Shown: piece by piece, positions 33,788 to 43,130 of the stretch | Numbering within the stretch: position 1 is the stretch's first letter | How the letters are laid out: each line of letters opens with the position of its first letter | Origin: Glaciecola sp041380235 | Lineage (GTDB): Bacteria > Pseudomonadota > Gammaproteobacteria > Enterobacterales > Alteromonadaceae | Direction: 5' to 3' | Assembly: GCF_041380235.1 (NCBI RefSeq) | Contig: NZ_JBGIYY010000004.1 | Location: forward strand, 1-64,000 | Length of the DNA: 64,000 nucleotides | Notes under the pieces: generated by a model | The model's database searches: none | The model's input: only the letters and a program-made list of their open reading frames with translations | What the model was told of the DNA's origin: nothing | Translations under genes and position numbers: made by a program

Positions 33788-34747
33788 ATGTATCTTTATC
33801 ATTTCGGGATCCGTGAGCTACCTTTTACGCTAACACCAAATACACAGTATTTTTTTGGTTTGCCTAGCCACAAAGAGGCCATTGAGGTGCTAACCACGGC
33901 GCTTGATTCAGGCGAGGGTTTTATTAAAGTGACCGGCGAAGTTGGCACTGGCAAAACCCTAATTTGTAGAAAGCTATTAAACGAATTAGATAAAAACTTT
34001 GTCAGTGCTTATATTCCCAATCCTTATTTGTCGCCTATCGAATTGCGTAAAGCCGTTGCCTCAGAGCTAAACGTAGAGCTAAGCGATGGTGGAGATCAAC
34101 AAGAGTTTAGTCAGCGGATCCAAAAGCGCCTGATTGAAATTCGTAAAAGTAATCGTTCGGCAGTGTTGATAATCGACGAGGCACAAGCGCTTCCTGATGA
34201 GAGCATTGAAGCCTTGCGTTTAATGACGAATCTCGAAACTGAGTCACAAAAACTTATGCAGGTTGTATTGTTTGGGCAACCTGAGCTAAACCAAAAAATC
34301 GCACAACCAGAACTACGACAACTGCGCCAGCGAATCACGTTTTCTTATAACCTTCAGCAAATGGATACCGACCAAATTTATCAGTATGTTCGCCACCGGC
34401 TGCGTGTAGCTGGGCATAGCGGTAAAGAAGTATTCAGTCGACCAGTATGCCGGGCATTGAAGATAGCCAGCAGAGGCACGCCTCGAGTGGTCAATATTTT
34501 ATCTCATAAGGCCCTGATGTTGGCCTTTGGCGAAGGCACAAATACGGTCACTGAAAAACATATTCAATACGCCGCAAAAGATACCGAAGCGGCTTTTGCG
34601 ATCCCTAAGCCTAGATGGATAAATTGGCTGATCCCTGGCAGTGCGGCGGCATTAATTGCATTAGCACTTACACAGATAAATATCCCATCGAACACTGAGC
34701 ACGCTGAGCACCAAACGGTTACTGCCCAAATGGAGGCTGTGCAATGA
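33788..34747 (+). CDS. mshM: MSH pilus ATPase MshM (ExeA/GspA-like)
   Basis: This 319-residue AAA ATPase begins MYLYHFGIRELPFTLTPNTQYFF, the ExeA-family start. It has a Walker A motif GEVGTGKTLICRKLL at about residues 49-63 and a Walker B motif LIIDEAQAL at about 127-135. A membrane helix near residue 285 is followed by a short tail. ExeA relatives help place the secretin in the cell wall. ATG 33788, 4 bases after the mshL stop, is preferred over 33707, which would run into mshL. Confidence 0.93.
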   Translation: MYLYHFGIRELPFTLTPNTQYFFGLPSHKEAIEVLTTALDSGEGFIKVTGEVGTGKTLICRKLLNELDKNFVSAYIPNPYLSPIELRKAVASELNVELSDGGDQQEFSQRIQKRLIEIRKSNRSAVLIIDEAQALPDESIEALRLMTNLETESQKLMQVVLFGQPELNQKIAQPELRQLRQRITFSYNLQQMDTDQIYQYVRHRLRVAGHSGKEVFSRPVCRALKIASRGTPRVVNILSHKALMLAFGEGTNTVTEKHIQYAAKDTEAAFAIPKPRWINWLIPGSAAALIALALTQINIPSNTEHAEHQTVTAQMEAVQ

Positions 34748-35850
34748 GTGTGGTCAATAAAATGCTGCAAGATTTAGAAACCCGAAAAAAACGCTCGGGA
34801 CTCACCGCCGATTATGTGCCAAACGAGCCTGCTTTATTTAAGCCGTGGATGCTAGGAGTATCAGTTGCGGTGATTGCTTTGGCAATAATATTGAGTCAAG
34901 TAAATTGGCAAAGCGAATCACAACTAAGCATGTATTCTCAGCAGTTACCCCCGGCGGCTTTTCATTCACAGAAGCCTTTGCTTGTAGCGAGCACTGAAGC
35001 TGAATCAGAAGTTAATGAACAGGAGATCGCGGTTCAAGCAGATGAGTCTGAAGCGCCTCTCGAAGTGACGAATATTCGTGCTGAGAACACCGAAATGGTA
35101 GCTGCAATTGAGCCGTCACCAGCACTTATTGAAGCGGTTGATAGCCCAGATTCAGCAAAGGCGTCTGAGCGAAAAACACCGCTTGAGCGAGCTGAGATTG
35201 TTGTGCAAAAGGCGAAAGTAGAACAAACCGAAGCGCCTGTGGCAGAGTTTAGCGTTGCACCGAGCAATGGCGCTAAAGTAGGAATTTCATCTTTACGTGA
35301 ACAGGCACGAATTGCGCTAAATGATGACGATATTAAAGGGGCGCTAAGTGCTCTAGAAACCTTGATTTTTGAGTATCCAGAAGACATTCGGGCGCGCAAG
35401 CAACTGGCTTCACTGCTGTTTTCTCATCACGGCGTAGAACGCGCTTATCAGATATTAAAAGATGGATTGGTGCTAACGCCTGCTGACAATGCCATGCGGG
35501 TCATGTTAGCAAGAGTCGCGTTTAAAACCGGAAACTATCAAGACGCCCACAATGCGCTTGCTGAACACCCTTTTCCAAATTTGGCAGACGTAGAGCTTAT
35601 CAGCTTTAGGGCTGCTTTAGCAGAGCGCTTAAGTCAGTACGAAAACGCATATGAAGATTACAAACTGCTGGTTGCCAGAGAACCAAGAAATGCCAAATGG
35701 TGGCTCGGTTTAGGTGTCAGTCAAGATAAGCTAAAACTGGTTCAGCCGGCATTAGAATCGTATCGACAGGCGAAAGATTTAAAGCAGTTGCCAACACAGG
35801 TAGACACCTTTGTTGACCAGCGTATCGCCGCATTAGCGAGGCAAAGTTAA
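34744..35850 (+). CDS. mshN: MSH pilus protein MshN (TPR)
   Basis: The 368-residue protein starts MSVVNKMLQDLETRKK, the typical MshN N-terminus. A membrane helix is at about residues 36-56, a Glu/Ala-rich linker runs to about 175, and TPR repeats occupy about 185-360. It is predicted to sit in the inner membrane with TPRs in the periplasm, where it may help secretin assembly in the way PilF/PilW-type proteins do. It overlaps mshM by 4 bases and mshE by one base (TAATG). Confidence 0.9.
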   Translation: MSVVNKMLQDLETRKKRSGLTADYVPNEPALFKPWMLGVSVAVIALAIILSQVNWQSESQLSMYSQQLPPAAFHSQKPLLVASTEAESEVNEQEIAVQADESEAPLEVTNIRAENTEMVAAIEPSPALIEAVDSPDSAKASERKTPLERAEIVVQKAKVEQTEAPVAEFSVAPSNGAKVGISSLREQARIALNDDDIKGALSALETLIFEYPEDIRARKQLASLLFSHHGVERAYQILKDGLVLTPADNAMRVMLARVAFKTGNYQDAHNALAEHPFPNLADVELISFRAALAERLSQYENAYEDYKLLVAREPRNAKWWLGLGVSQDKLKLVQPALESYRQAKDLKQLPTQVDTFVDQRIAALARQS

Positions 35851-37652
35851 TGGTGCAAAGAGCAAAAGTCCGATTAGGAGATTTATTAGTTCAAGAAGGA
35901 CTGATAAACGAAGAGCAACTGCAAAGCGCCCTGACTGAGCAGCGCCAGAGTGGTCGTAAATTAGGCGCATCATTAATTGCGATGAGCTTGGTCACCGAGC
36001 AGCAGCTGTTGCAATTACTTTCCAAGCATTTGAATGTGCCGGCTATTGATATTAACGAATATCGAGTGAATCAAAATGCTGTACGACTACTACCAGAAAT
36101 TCAAGCGCGCAGATATCGAGCCCTTGTAATTGACGATACAGGCGAGCGTTTGTTGGTAGCGATGATCGATCCGGCTGATATTAATGCGGTTGATGAACTC
36201 TCAGCAAAACTACCAAAACCTCTGGATGTTGCGGTTATTAGCGAGTCTCAGCTGTTTGCTTCTTATGAAACCTTTTATCGCAAAACCGAAGAGATTGCGA
36301 CATTTGCTACCGAACTTGCTGACGAATACACCGATGACGTTGAGTTTCAGTTAGGCGGGAGCTTAGATGATGAACAAGACAACCTCGTAGCGAAACTATT
36401 GCAATCGATTTTTGAAGACGCGGTGCTGGCAAAAGCGTCGGACATTCATATTGAACCCGGTGAAAATCAGCTTCGCATTCGCCAGCGCGTAGACGGTGTG
36501 TTGCAGGAAAATATTATTCCACAAAACAATATTGCGGCGGCCTTAGTGCTGCGTTTGAAGTTAATGTCAGGCTTAGACATTTCTGAAAAACGCTTGCCGC
36601 AAGATGGCCGGACGCAGGTTCAGGTCAAAAACAAAAACATTGACGTTCGTGTTTCTACTATGCCGATTCAGTATGGTGAATCAGTTGTGCTTAGGCTATT
36701 AGACCAGTCCGAAGGAATACTATCCCTTGAACAAACCGGCATGCCCGCCGACATTATCGTACGCTTTAGACGTTTATTGAGTCGTCCTCATGGCATGATA
36801 TTGGTGACTGGGCCAACTGGCTCAGGTAAAACTACCACCCTCTATGGTTCGTTAAACGAACTGAATCAGCCTGAAAGCAAAATCATTACAGTTGAAGACC
36901 CTGTGGAATATCGTTTGCCGCGAATCAATCAGGTGCAGGTTAATCCTAAAATTAACCTTACTTTTGCAAGCGTGTTGAGAACCACCTTGCGTCAAGACCC
37001 AGATATATTAATGGTCGGCGAAATGCGCGATAAAGAGACCGTAGAGATTGGTCTGAGGGGTGCGTTAACTGGTCACTTAGTGTTGTCGACACTGCATACC
37101 AACGATGCTATCAGTAGCGCAATTCGCTTAATTGATATGGGAGCACCCGGCTATTTAGTGGCAAGCTCATTAAAAGGCATCGCTGCTCAGCGATTAGTGC
37201 GAAAATTATGCGAACGCTGCGCGCAAAGTGCACCGCCTAGCAGCGAGCATGCGGTTTGGCTCTCGCAAATAGACGAAGATCTTAGCCATGCGGACTTTAG
37301 ACATGCTGGTGGCTGTCAGGCCTGCAATTACACCGGCTATAAAGGACGAGTAGGGGTATTTGAGTTACTCGAGATGAACGAGCCGATGATGAACGCACTG
37401 AAAAGTGCAGATACCTTAGAATTTAGCAAGCAGGCACAAATCAGCGAGGGCTACAAGCCTCTGGCGATGGCAGCTTTAGATTATGCGAAAGCAGGACTGA
37501 CGAGTTTAGACGAAGTCCTAAAATTGGTGGAATTAGTAAGCGACCAGAAAGCACCGGTTGTTGACAATGAATCCACTGAGGGCGCGCCGCTTTCTCAGAG
37601 CGAGGTTCAACCACTCAAACCCGCAGGTCTGAGTCTTGAGGACATCGATTAG
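35850..37652 (+). CDS. mshE: MSH pilus extension ATPase MshE with c-di-GMP-binding domain
   Basis: MshE powers pilin polymerisation. The N-terminal domain has the MshEN pattern RLGDLLVQEGLINEEQL (residues 8-24), followed by a second copy KLGASLIAMSLVTEQQL about 30 residues on; in Vibrio this domain binds cyclic di-GMP. The PilB/GspE ATPase follows with Walker A GPTGSGKTTT (about residue 328), an Asp box, Walker B ILMVGEMRD and a His box (LSTLHTND). A tetracysteine zinc motif (CERC...CQAC) is near residue 460. Pilus extension is therefore likely controlled by cyclic di-GMP. The 600-residue length includes an extra tail of about 35 residues. Confidence 0.95.
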   Translation: MVQRAKVRLGDLLVQEGLINEEQLQSALTEQRQSGRKLGASLIAMSLVTEQQLLQLLSKHLNVPAIDINEYRVNQNAVRLLPEIQARRYRALVIDDTGERLLVAMIDPADINAVDELSAKLPKPLDVAVISESQLFASYETFYRKTEEIATFATELADEYTDDVEFQLGGSLDDEQDNLVAKLLQSIFEDAVLAKASDIHIEPGENQLRIRQRVDGVLQENIIPQNNIAAALVLRLKLMSGLDISEKRLPQDGRTQVQVKNKNIDVRVSTMPIQYGESVVLRLLDQSEGILSLEQTGMPADIIVRFRRLLSRPHGMILVTGPTGSGKTTTLYGSLNELNQPESKIITVEDPVEYRLPRINQVQVNPKINLTFASVLRTTLRQDPDILMVGEMRDKETVEIGLRGALTGHLVLSTLHTNDAISSAIRLIDMGAPGYLVASSLKGIAAQRLVRKLCERCAQSAPPSSEHAVWLSQIDEDLSHADFRHAGGCQACNYTGYKGRVGVFELLEMNEPMMNALKSADTLEFSKQAQISEGYKPLAMAALDYAKAGLTSLDEVLKLVELVSDQKAPVVDNESTEGAPLSQSEVQPLKPAGLSLEDID

Positions 37653-38884
37653 TGGCGAGTTTCCAATATACAGGCAGAACACTGCAGGGCGAGGTCACCA
37701 ATGGCACGCTAGATTCAAGCGACCAGCAGTCGGCAGCAAAAGCGCTGCTTGCGCGCAGCATAACGCCGATAAAAATTACACCGCTTAAACAGTCAAAAAG
37801 TAAACAAAGCGCCGCTAATGCTGGCCAAGCCGGAGTCAATTTTCTTACACCCCAGGTGGCAATTGATGACTTGATCATTTTTTGCCGGCAAATGTATTCA
37901 CTCACCAAAGCGGGGATCCCAATTATCAGAGCGGTTTCTGGTTTGTCTAACACACGCTCTGTGCGCTTGAAGCTTGCATTAAACGACGTTATTGACCAGC
38001 TCGAAAAAGGCCGAAACTTATCCTCCGCGATGGCGCAGTATCCTAAGGTTTTTTCACAGCTGTTTGTCAGTATTGTGCACGTGGGCGAGAACACCGGTCA
38101 GCTAGACACGGCATTTTTGCAACTCTCACATTATTTGGAGCGAGAACAAGAAACGCGCAAGCAAATAAAAGCCGCCACGCGTTATCCCACCTTTGTCATT
38201 TTTGCATTAGTCGCGGCCCTAGTGGTAATGAATATATTTGTGATCCCAGTGTTTGCTGGCATGTTTGAGAAATTTGATACTGAGCTGCCTTTAATGACAC
38301 GCATGCTGTTGGGAATGTCTGATTTTTTCATGAACCAGTGGTATGTGCTGATTGGCATCATTTTGGTATCGGGATTCATAATTAAGCAATTTAAAGATAC
38401 ACAACAAGGTCAGTTGAAGTGGGATTATTGGAAGATAAAGATGCCAATCGTCGGGGACATCGTAGAGCGTTCACTACTCGCTCGTTTTTCGCGAAGCTTT
38501 GCAATGATGCTAAAAGCTGGGGTGCCATTAACCTCCGCGCTTTCTTTAGTGGCTGAGGCTGTCAGCAATGCTTATATGAGCGATGCGATTATAACGATGC
38601 GCAGACGTATCGAAAAGGGCGAAAGTTTAAGTCGTGTGGCGAGCGCCAGTGGATTGTTTACGTCTCTCGTTTTACAGATGATTCACGTGGGCGAAGAGAC
38701 CGGGCAAGTTGACGATTTATTAACAGAAGTCGCAGAATTTTATGAGCGTGAAGTCGAATATGACATCAAAAGTTTAACCTCCAAAATCGAGCCAATTTTA
38801 ATATCCATTGTGGCCGTGATGGTGTTGGTGTTAGCGCTAGGCATATTTACCCCGATGTGGGACATGATGGGAGTTGTTGGGTAA
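37652..38884 (+). CDS. mshG: MSH pilus inner-membrane platform protein MshG
   Basis: The 410-residue GspF/PilC-type protein has two repeated T2SSF domains. The first (FCRQMYSLTKAGIPIIRAVSGL) is at about residues 75-200 and the second (FSRSFAMMLKAGVPLTSALSLV) at about 275-400. Each is followed by membrane helices (LVAALVVMNIFVIPVFAGMF near 190 and ILISIVAVMVLVLALGIFTPM near the end). It starts with GTG overlapping the last base of the mshE stop, so translation is coupled. It transmits ATPase motion to the growing pilus. Confidence 0.94.
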   Translation: MASFQYTGRTLQGEVTNGTLDSSDQQSAAKALLARSITPIKITPLKQSKSKQSAANAGQAGVNFLTPQVAIDDLIIFCRQMYSLTKAGIPIIRAVSGLSNTRSVRLKLALNDVIDQLEKGRNLSSAMAQYPKVFSQLFVSIVHVGENTGQLDTAFLQLSHYLEREQETRKQIKAATRYPTFVIFALVAALVVMNIFVIPVFAGMFEKFDTELPLMTRMLLGMSDFFMNQWYVLIGIILVSGFIIKQFKDTQQGQLKWDYWKIKMPIVGDIVERSLLARFSRSFAMMLKAGVPLTSALSLVAEAVSNAYMSDAIITMRRRIEKGESLSRVASASGLFTSLVLQMIHVGEETGQVDDLLTEVAEFYEREVEYDIKSLTSKIEPILISIVAVMVLVLALGIFTPMWDMMGVVG

Positions 38885-39361
38885 ATGTACTCCCGCAAAC
38901 TTTGGCATTTTGGGATGACTGCTTTTGTTGTAGTGATGTTAATGGCGCTAAGCATTTCACATATTTTTAGTAGTGATGCTAAGTGGGAACAGGCCAGTGC
39001 CAAAGGTTTGCAGCAAAAAATAAGCCTCGGACTGGAGCAAATTTATTGGCAGTGGCAAAACGAAGGAAGACCGAGCGAGATACTGTATCGCCCAGAAAAT
39101 GCGGTGCAAGCGGTGATAATAAAACTGCGTGAAGACGGTAAACCTGATTTTGCTTTGAGCGACGATAATTGTAGAAAATTTTTAAACTGGTTTGTGCAGG
39201 ATGTGTCGCTAGATCAGTTTGTGAATGTGAGAGTTGAAGGCAGCCAAGACCCTCAAAAAACCGGTGATAGTGCCCAGGCAAACCAAAGGGCATGCAGTTA
39301 TACCATGGCAAACCAAAGCTTTGCTTATGATTTAAAGGATGCACAGCTGCGCAGTGAATGA
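38885..39361 (+). CDS. mshF: MSHA biogenesis protein MshF
   Basis: The gene starts directly after the mshG stop codon. The 158-residue product has one N-terminal hydrophobic helix at about residues 8-26 and a soluble body containing IYWQWQNEGRP and FLNWFVQDVSL. Its place between mshG and mshB identifies it as MshF, a protein known from Vibrio, Shewanella and Alteromonas MSH loci. Its exact role is not defined. It is not a prepilin, because it lacks the G-FTLIE cleavage motif. Confidence 0.8.
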   Translation: MYSRKLWHFGMTAFVVVMLMALSISHIFSSDAKWEQASAKGLQQKISLGLEQIYWQWQNEGRPSEILYRPENAVQAVIIKLREDGKPDFALSDDNCRKFLNWFVQDVSLDQFVNVRVEGSQDPQKTGDSAQANQRACSYTMANQSFAYDLKDAQLRSE

Positions 39362-39405
39362 AGTTTTATAGAGACTAGAGTTAAATTTATATAGGCGTAA
39401 CTACC

Positions 39406-40011
39406 ATGTTAACAAGACAATTTAGTAAACAAAGCGGATTTACCTTGATCGAACTAGTAATAGTCGTGGTGATTTTAGGTTTATTAGCAGCGACCGCTAT
39501 TCCGCGGTTTTTAAACGTGACCGAAGATGCTGAAGATGCCACAGTTGAAGGCGTTGCCGGAGGATTTGCAACCGGTGTTGGCTTGGTCAGAGCGCAGTGG
39601 GAAATTGATGGCCGACCCAGATTTAATCAAGCGGCTAACCAGACCTTTGTTACTTTGGAGAGTATTCCAATTGGTGTGGATGGCGACACAGGATATCCCA
39701 CCGGGCAGATGAATAATGATAGCAGTACGGAAGACAATGCGCTTAGCAGAGCAGACTGCGAGAGCGTCTTTACACTCATTATGCAAAGTGCTCCAAGGAT
39801 AACCTCGCAGTGGGATCCGAATGTGGCAGAAGAGTTTATGTACTTCACTAATGTAAATGCAGGAGCAGGTTTTGGAAACAACGATGTTTGTCATTATTAT
39901 TTGATGCAAACAGTAAAGAATCGTCAAGCGCAGCCGTTAACAACAACGATAGGCAATGGGTTTGTTTATGACCCGCGTATTGGCCAAATACAAGTATTTA
40001 GCAATAACTAG
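39406..40011 (+). CDS. mshB: MSH minor pilin MshB
   Basis: The 201-residue type IVa prepilin has the leader MLTRQFSKQSG and the processing site followed by FTLIELVIVVVILGLLAATA, so the prepilin peptidase would cut after Gly11. The C-terminal part has two or three cysteines (DCESVF, DVCHYYL) that could form the pilin disulfide loop. It is directly upstream of mshA, as in Vibrio and Shewanella. A 44-base gap precedes it with a weak GGCG site. Confidence 0.92.
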   Translation: MLTRQFSKQSGFTLIELVIVVVILGLLAATAIPRFLNVTEDAEDATVEGVAGGFATGVGLVRAQWEIDGRPRFNQAANQTFVTLESIPIGVDGDTGYPTGQMNNDSSTEDNALSRADCESVFTLIMQSAPRITSQWDPNVAEEFMYFTNVNAGAGFGNNDVCHYYLMQTVKNRQAQPLTTTIGNGFVYDPRIGQIQVFSNN

Positions 40012-40052
40012 TGCATAAGGTGCACACATTTATATTAAATAGAGGAAGAGTC

Positions 40053-40574
40053 ATGAACAAACAACAACGCGGTTTTACGTTGATAGAATTAATCATTGTC
40101 ATCGTAATTTTAGGTATCTTGGCCGTTACTGCGGCACCAAGATTTATAGACATTCAGTCTGAAGCACGCACCGAAACGCTTAACGGCGTCAAAGGGGCAT
40201 TGCAAGGGTCTGCTCAATTAGTGTTTGCTAAGGCGGCTATTGGCGGCGTCCAAAAGTTAGCAGCGGCAGATACAGGCTCAGAAGTGACGATTGCAGGCAC
40301 TGCAGTACAAACGAACTTCGGTTATCCCGATGCCATTGCTTACACGGCAATCGGAACAACGGTTTCCGGCTCTACGTCAACGCCAGGTATCGGTACCTTT
40401 GTTGATTTGGATACAAACCAACTTACGTTGTACAAAGCATCTGCAACCGCAACAGAATTTAGGATTACCTTTGAGGGTGAAGATGCTTCGACAAATAACT
40501 GCTATGTGAGCTATACCAATGCCCCAGCAGTTGGCGGTGTACCTACGGTTGCGACCGTTAGTACTGGCTGTTAA
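40053..40574 (+). CDS. mshA: major MSH pilin MshA
   Basis: This is the 173-residue major subunit candidate. Leader MNKQQRG is followed by FTLIELIIVIVILGILAVTA, so cleavage is after Gly7. The mature sequence is rich in Ala, Thr, Gly and Ser with few charges, as usual for a main pilin. A C-terminal cysteine pair (NNCYVSY and the final STGC) would close the D-loop. GAGGAAGAG lies before the ATG at 40053, so the frame open from 40011 is not used. It may have a promoter of its own, but none is evident in the 41 bases before it. Confidence 0.94.
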   Translation: MNKQQRGFTLIELIIVIVILGILAVTAAPRFIDIQSEARTETLNGVKGALQGSAQLVFAKAAIGGVQKLAAADTGSEVTIAGTAVQTNFGYPDAIAYTAIGTTVSGSTSTPGIGTFVDLDTNQLTLYKASATATEFRITFEGEDASTNNCYVSYTNAPAVGGVPTVATVSTGC

Positions 40575-40605
40575 TCGTACTAATACCAGCAAAAATAAGT
40601 GAGAT

Positions 40606-41163
40606 ATGCAGTTTGCATCGACGCAACACCGCACATTCCGACAGCAACAACGAGGGTTTTCCCTCGTTGAGCTGATTACGGTGATTATTGTGCTTGGCAC
40701 CGTTGCAATTGTGGCTGCCCCTCGCTTTTCTTCTACCGACACCTTTGCAGAATATGCGCTTCAACAGCGACTACAAACTGCTATGCGAACCATCCAAATT
40801 CAGTCCATGTATGACACTCGGCCCAACTACTGTTATAAAATTAACTTTGTTAGTGGCAATGCAAGTGCCTTTGGTCCACCTACTCAGAATTTTCAAGCAG
40901 GTAATGAAACGCAGTCGTGTGCAACGATTATTGACTACAGCGTGCCGCGCTACCTGCGAACAGACGCAAACGAATTAAGTGCACAGGGCATTAATCTTGA
41001 GGCGCTAGATTCAGGGCTTAACATTACACAGATCACCTTTAATTCACTTGGCCAGCCGTTTACCAGTGCGGGCAGTTGCGCCGGTGGCTGCGAGTTTACC
41101 TTTAGCGGTGGTGATAGCGCAAAATTATGCGTCAGTTCCGAGGGCTACGTGCATGCGTGCTAG
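40606..41163 (+). CDS. mshC: MSH minor pilin MshC
   Basis: The 185-residue prepilin has a long basic leader ending QQQRG and then FSLVELITVIIVLGTVAIVA, with cleavage after Gly. It is a GspH/FimT-like pseudopilin with several cysteines, including the CAGGCEFTF and final VHAC stretches. It follows mshA by 31 bases and overlaps mshD by 11. In Vibrio such minor pilins prime pilus assembly. Confidence 0.9.
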   Translation: MQFASTQHRTFRQQQRGFSLVELITVIIVLGTVAIVAAPRFSSTDTFAEYALQQRLQTAMRTIQIQSMYDTRPNYCYKINFVSGNASAFGPPTQNFQAGNETQSCATIIDYSVPRYLRTDANELSAQGINLEALDSGLNITQITFNSLGQPFTSAGSCAGGCEFTFSGGDSAKLCVSSEGYVHAC

Positions 41164-41743
41164 CTTAGTTCAGCATAAGGGCTTTACGCTGATTGAATTG
41201 GTGATTGGTATGCTGGTGTTTGCGGTTGCAATGGTATCGCTAGCGAATGTGTTTTTGCCTCAGGTGCGTAAAGGTATCGATCCGATTTGGCAGGTGCGAG
41301 CGGTGACTTTAGCGCAATCTCTTACCAGCGAAATACGCGCCAAAGCCTTTGATGAAAATACCGGTGTAGGTGGCGCGAGCAGAGCGTGCGGAACTACTCT
41401 CTCATGCACGGTGAGTGCGGCCTTAGGTCCTGATAGTGGAGAGAGCAGGAGTTCTTTCGATGATGTGGATGATTATCATGGCTTGCTACTGCAGGGCTCT
41501 GATATCGCTAGTTCCTTAAGTAGCGCTACGACCTTTGCAGGAGTCGATGTTTATGCGGGCTTCAGTGCACAGATTAGCGTGATGTACGACAGTAACGCTG
41601 ATGGCATAAATGATGACGACCTCGATCAAGACAACAATCTAGACTCCGGGACCTTAGTTGGCCCGCGAAAGCTCGTGAAAATAGTCATTCAGACACCTGC
41701 TGGCGAAAATATGGCATTTTCAATGTTTAGAGATAATTACTAA
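41153..41743 (+). CDS. mshD: MSH minor pilin MshD
   Basis: Starting at the ATG within the end of mshC (41153), the 196-residue prepilin has leader MRASLVQHKG followed by FTLIELVIGMLVFAVAMVSLA, a GspI/PilV-type start. The body contains the MshD-like segments GIDPIWQVRAVTLAQSL and DDVDDYHGLL. The longer frame open from 41048 would overlap most of the mshC end and lacks a prepilin leader. It overlaps mshO by one base. Confidence 0.9.
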   Translation: MRASLVQHKGFTLIELVIGMLVFAVAMVSLANVFLPQVRKGIDPIWQVRAVTLAQSLTSEIRAKAFDENTGVGGASRACGTTLSCTVSAALGPDSGESRSSFDDVDDYHGLLLQGSDIASSLSSATTFAGVDVYAGFSAQISVMYDSNADGINDDDLDQDNNLDSGTLVGPRKLVKIVIQTPAGENMAFSMFRDNY

Positions 41744-42630
41744 TGCGCGCTTATGATTATGTTAATCGAAACATCCAGCGGGGCTTCACACTCGTTGAAT
41801 TAGTTTTGGTTATTGTGATTTTAGGGGTGGTCGGCATCGGCATTTCTGGATTTGTACGAAGCGCAACAAGTGCCTATTTAGATATGACATCACGAGAGGC
41901 TTTGCTGCGAGACGGAAGCTTTTTTGTTGAGCGGTTTAGTCGTGAGTTAAATGATGCTGTACCTAACTCGGTGCGTATCAGCGGTAATGCAGCGGTGCAT
42001 TGTTTGCAATTTGTACCACTGAATTGGAATACCTTTTACCTAGATATTCCTTTGATTGGAGAAAGTCCAGCAGTGGCCGATGTGATCGAGCTGAACAATA
42101 CTCTGCAAGGGCAATCATACGTGCCCGACAGCGATGATATGGCGATCGTATTTCCTTTGCGAGCAGACCATGTGTATGGCGTTATTGACCCGACTGAGCC
42201 TAATGACATTAGGACGCGGTCGATTCTTAGCTGCAGTGACGATGATAACGATTGTACCACTAACACTGACAGCGACGCTGTGGTGCAGTTGACCTTAGCA
42301 GGCGGTTTTTTCACTGATTCACCGGCAAGGCGAATTTATATTGCAGATACTGCGGTGAGTTTTTGTGTGCGCGGGTCAGCAGTATATCGGCACCAAAGCA
42401 ACATCTCAGCGGTACAGCCACTGTTTACCAGTGGCGGTGTGTTAATGGCTGAAAATATTACCAATATCTTGTCAGCCAATCCGACAGCATCAAGTGGCGC
42501 TCAAGACCCTTTTCGTTTATTTGACAGCACCTTGCGACGAAATGCCTTCACTCAGGCAAAATTCTTGTTTACAAGAGATGATGAGCAAATCAGTTTTCTA
42601 AAAGAGGTTCATATCCCAAATGTCCCTTAA
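41743..42630 (+). CDS. mshO: MSH pilus protein MshO (prepilin-like)
   Basis: The 295-residue protein has a prepilin leader MRAYDYVNRNIQRG followed by FTLVELVLVIVILGVVGIGI and a large, cysteine-containing globular domain (SCSDDDNDCTTN, SFCVRGS). This matches MshO, a PilW/GspJ-like minor pilin of unusual size. Its start overlaps the mshD stop. It ends inside the first codons of mshP (11-base overlap). Confidence 0.9.
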   Translation: MRAYDYVNRNIQRGFTLVELVLVIVILGVVGIGISGFVRSATSAYLDMTSREALLRDGSFFVERFSRELNDAVPNSVRISGNAAVHCLQFVPLNWNTFYLDIPLIGESPAVADVIELNNTLQGQSYVPDSDDMAIVFPLRADHVYGVIDPTEPNDIRTRSILSCSDDDNDCTTNTDSDAVVQLTLAGGFFTDSPARRIYIADTAVSFCVRGSAVYRHQSNISAVQPLFTSGGVLMAENITNILSANPTASSGAQDPFRLFDSTLRRNAFTQAKFLFTRDDEQISFLKEVHIPNVP

Positions 42631-43066
42631 GCTACGAAAACTTGGATACCAACAAAGTGGAAGCATGCTGGTTATGGCGCTGTTTGTACTAATTGTACTC
42701 ACTTTGCTAGCGGGCACGATGATTACCATTATTTCTGGATCAAGCAAAAGTGTGGTGCATGAAGTCTACGGACTTAGAGCACAACAGGCAGCGCACGCGG
42801 GCATTGAGTCGCTCATACGCGCAAGCTTTCCGGCGGGCAGCGCAGCTATTGCATGTTCAGTAACTGAAAACAGCAGCCTTAGTTTTGCAACCATTGAAGG
42901 CTTTCGAAACTGCACATATAGTGCGACTTGTTCATCCAGCGATATAAACTTCAATAGCACAGACTACCGCTATTATCAGTATTCAAGCACGGGTTTTTGC
43001 GATACTGGGGACGGTATTGTGAGCCGCACGCTTTACGTCGATGCCATGCAGGAGCAGTTGCCCTAA
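42620..43066 (+). CDS. mshP: MSH pilus protein MshP (PilX-like)
   Basis: The 148-residue product starts MSLKLRKLGYQQSGSMLVMALFVLIVLTLLAGTMI, a basic leader with QQSGS and a long hydrophobic helix, as in PilX/MshP-type pseudopilins. Several cysteines follow (AIACSV, FRNCTYSATC, GFCDTG). It is the last recognisable gene of the MSH operon; the large mshQ gene normally found after mshP is absent. Confidence 0.85.
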   Translation: MSLKLRKLGYQQSGSMLVMALFVLIVLTLLAGTMITIISGSSKSVVHEVYGLRAQQAAHAGIESLIRASFPAGSAAIACSVTENSSLSFATIEGFRNCTYSATCSSSDINFNSTDYRYYQYSSTGFCDTGDGIVSRTLYVDAMQEQLP

Positions 43067-43130
43067 GCGAGCTGCATATTCGTTTGGGCGTCGGCGATAT
43101 GAAATACGTCTAGGGCGCCGAGTGAATTCG

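Noticed and set aside
39511..39927. 138-residue minus-strand frame antisense to mshB
   Set aside because: mshB has a clear prepilin leader and operon position; the antisense frame is a shadow of its codons.
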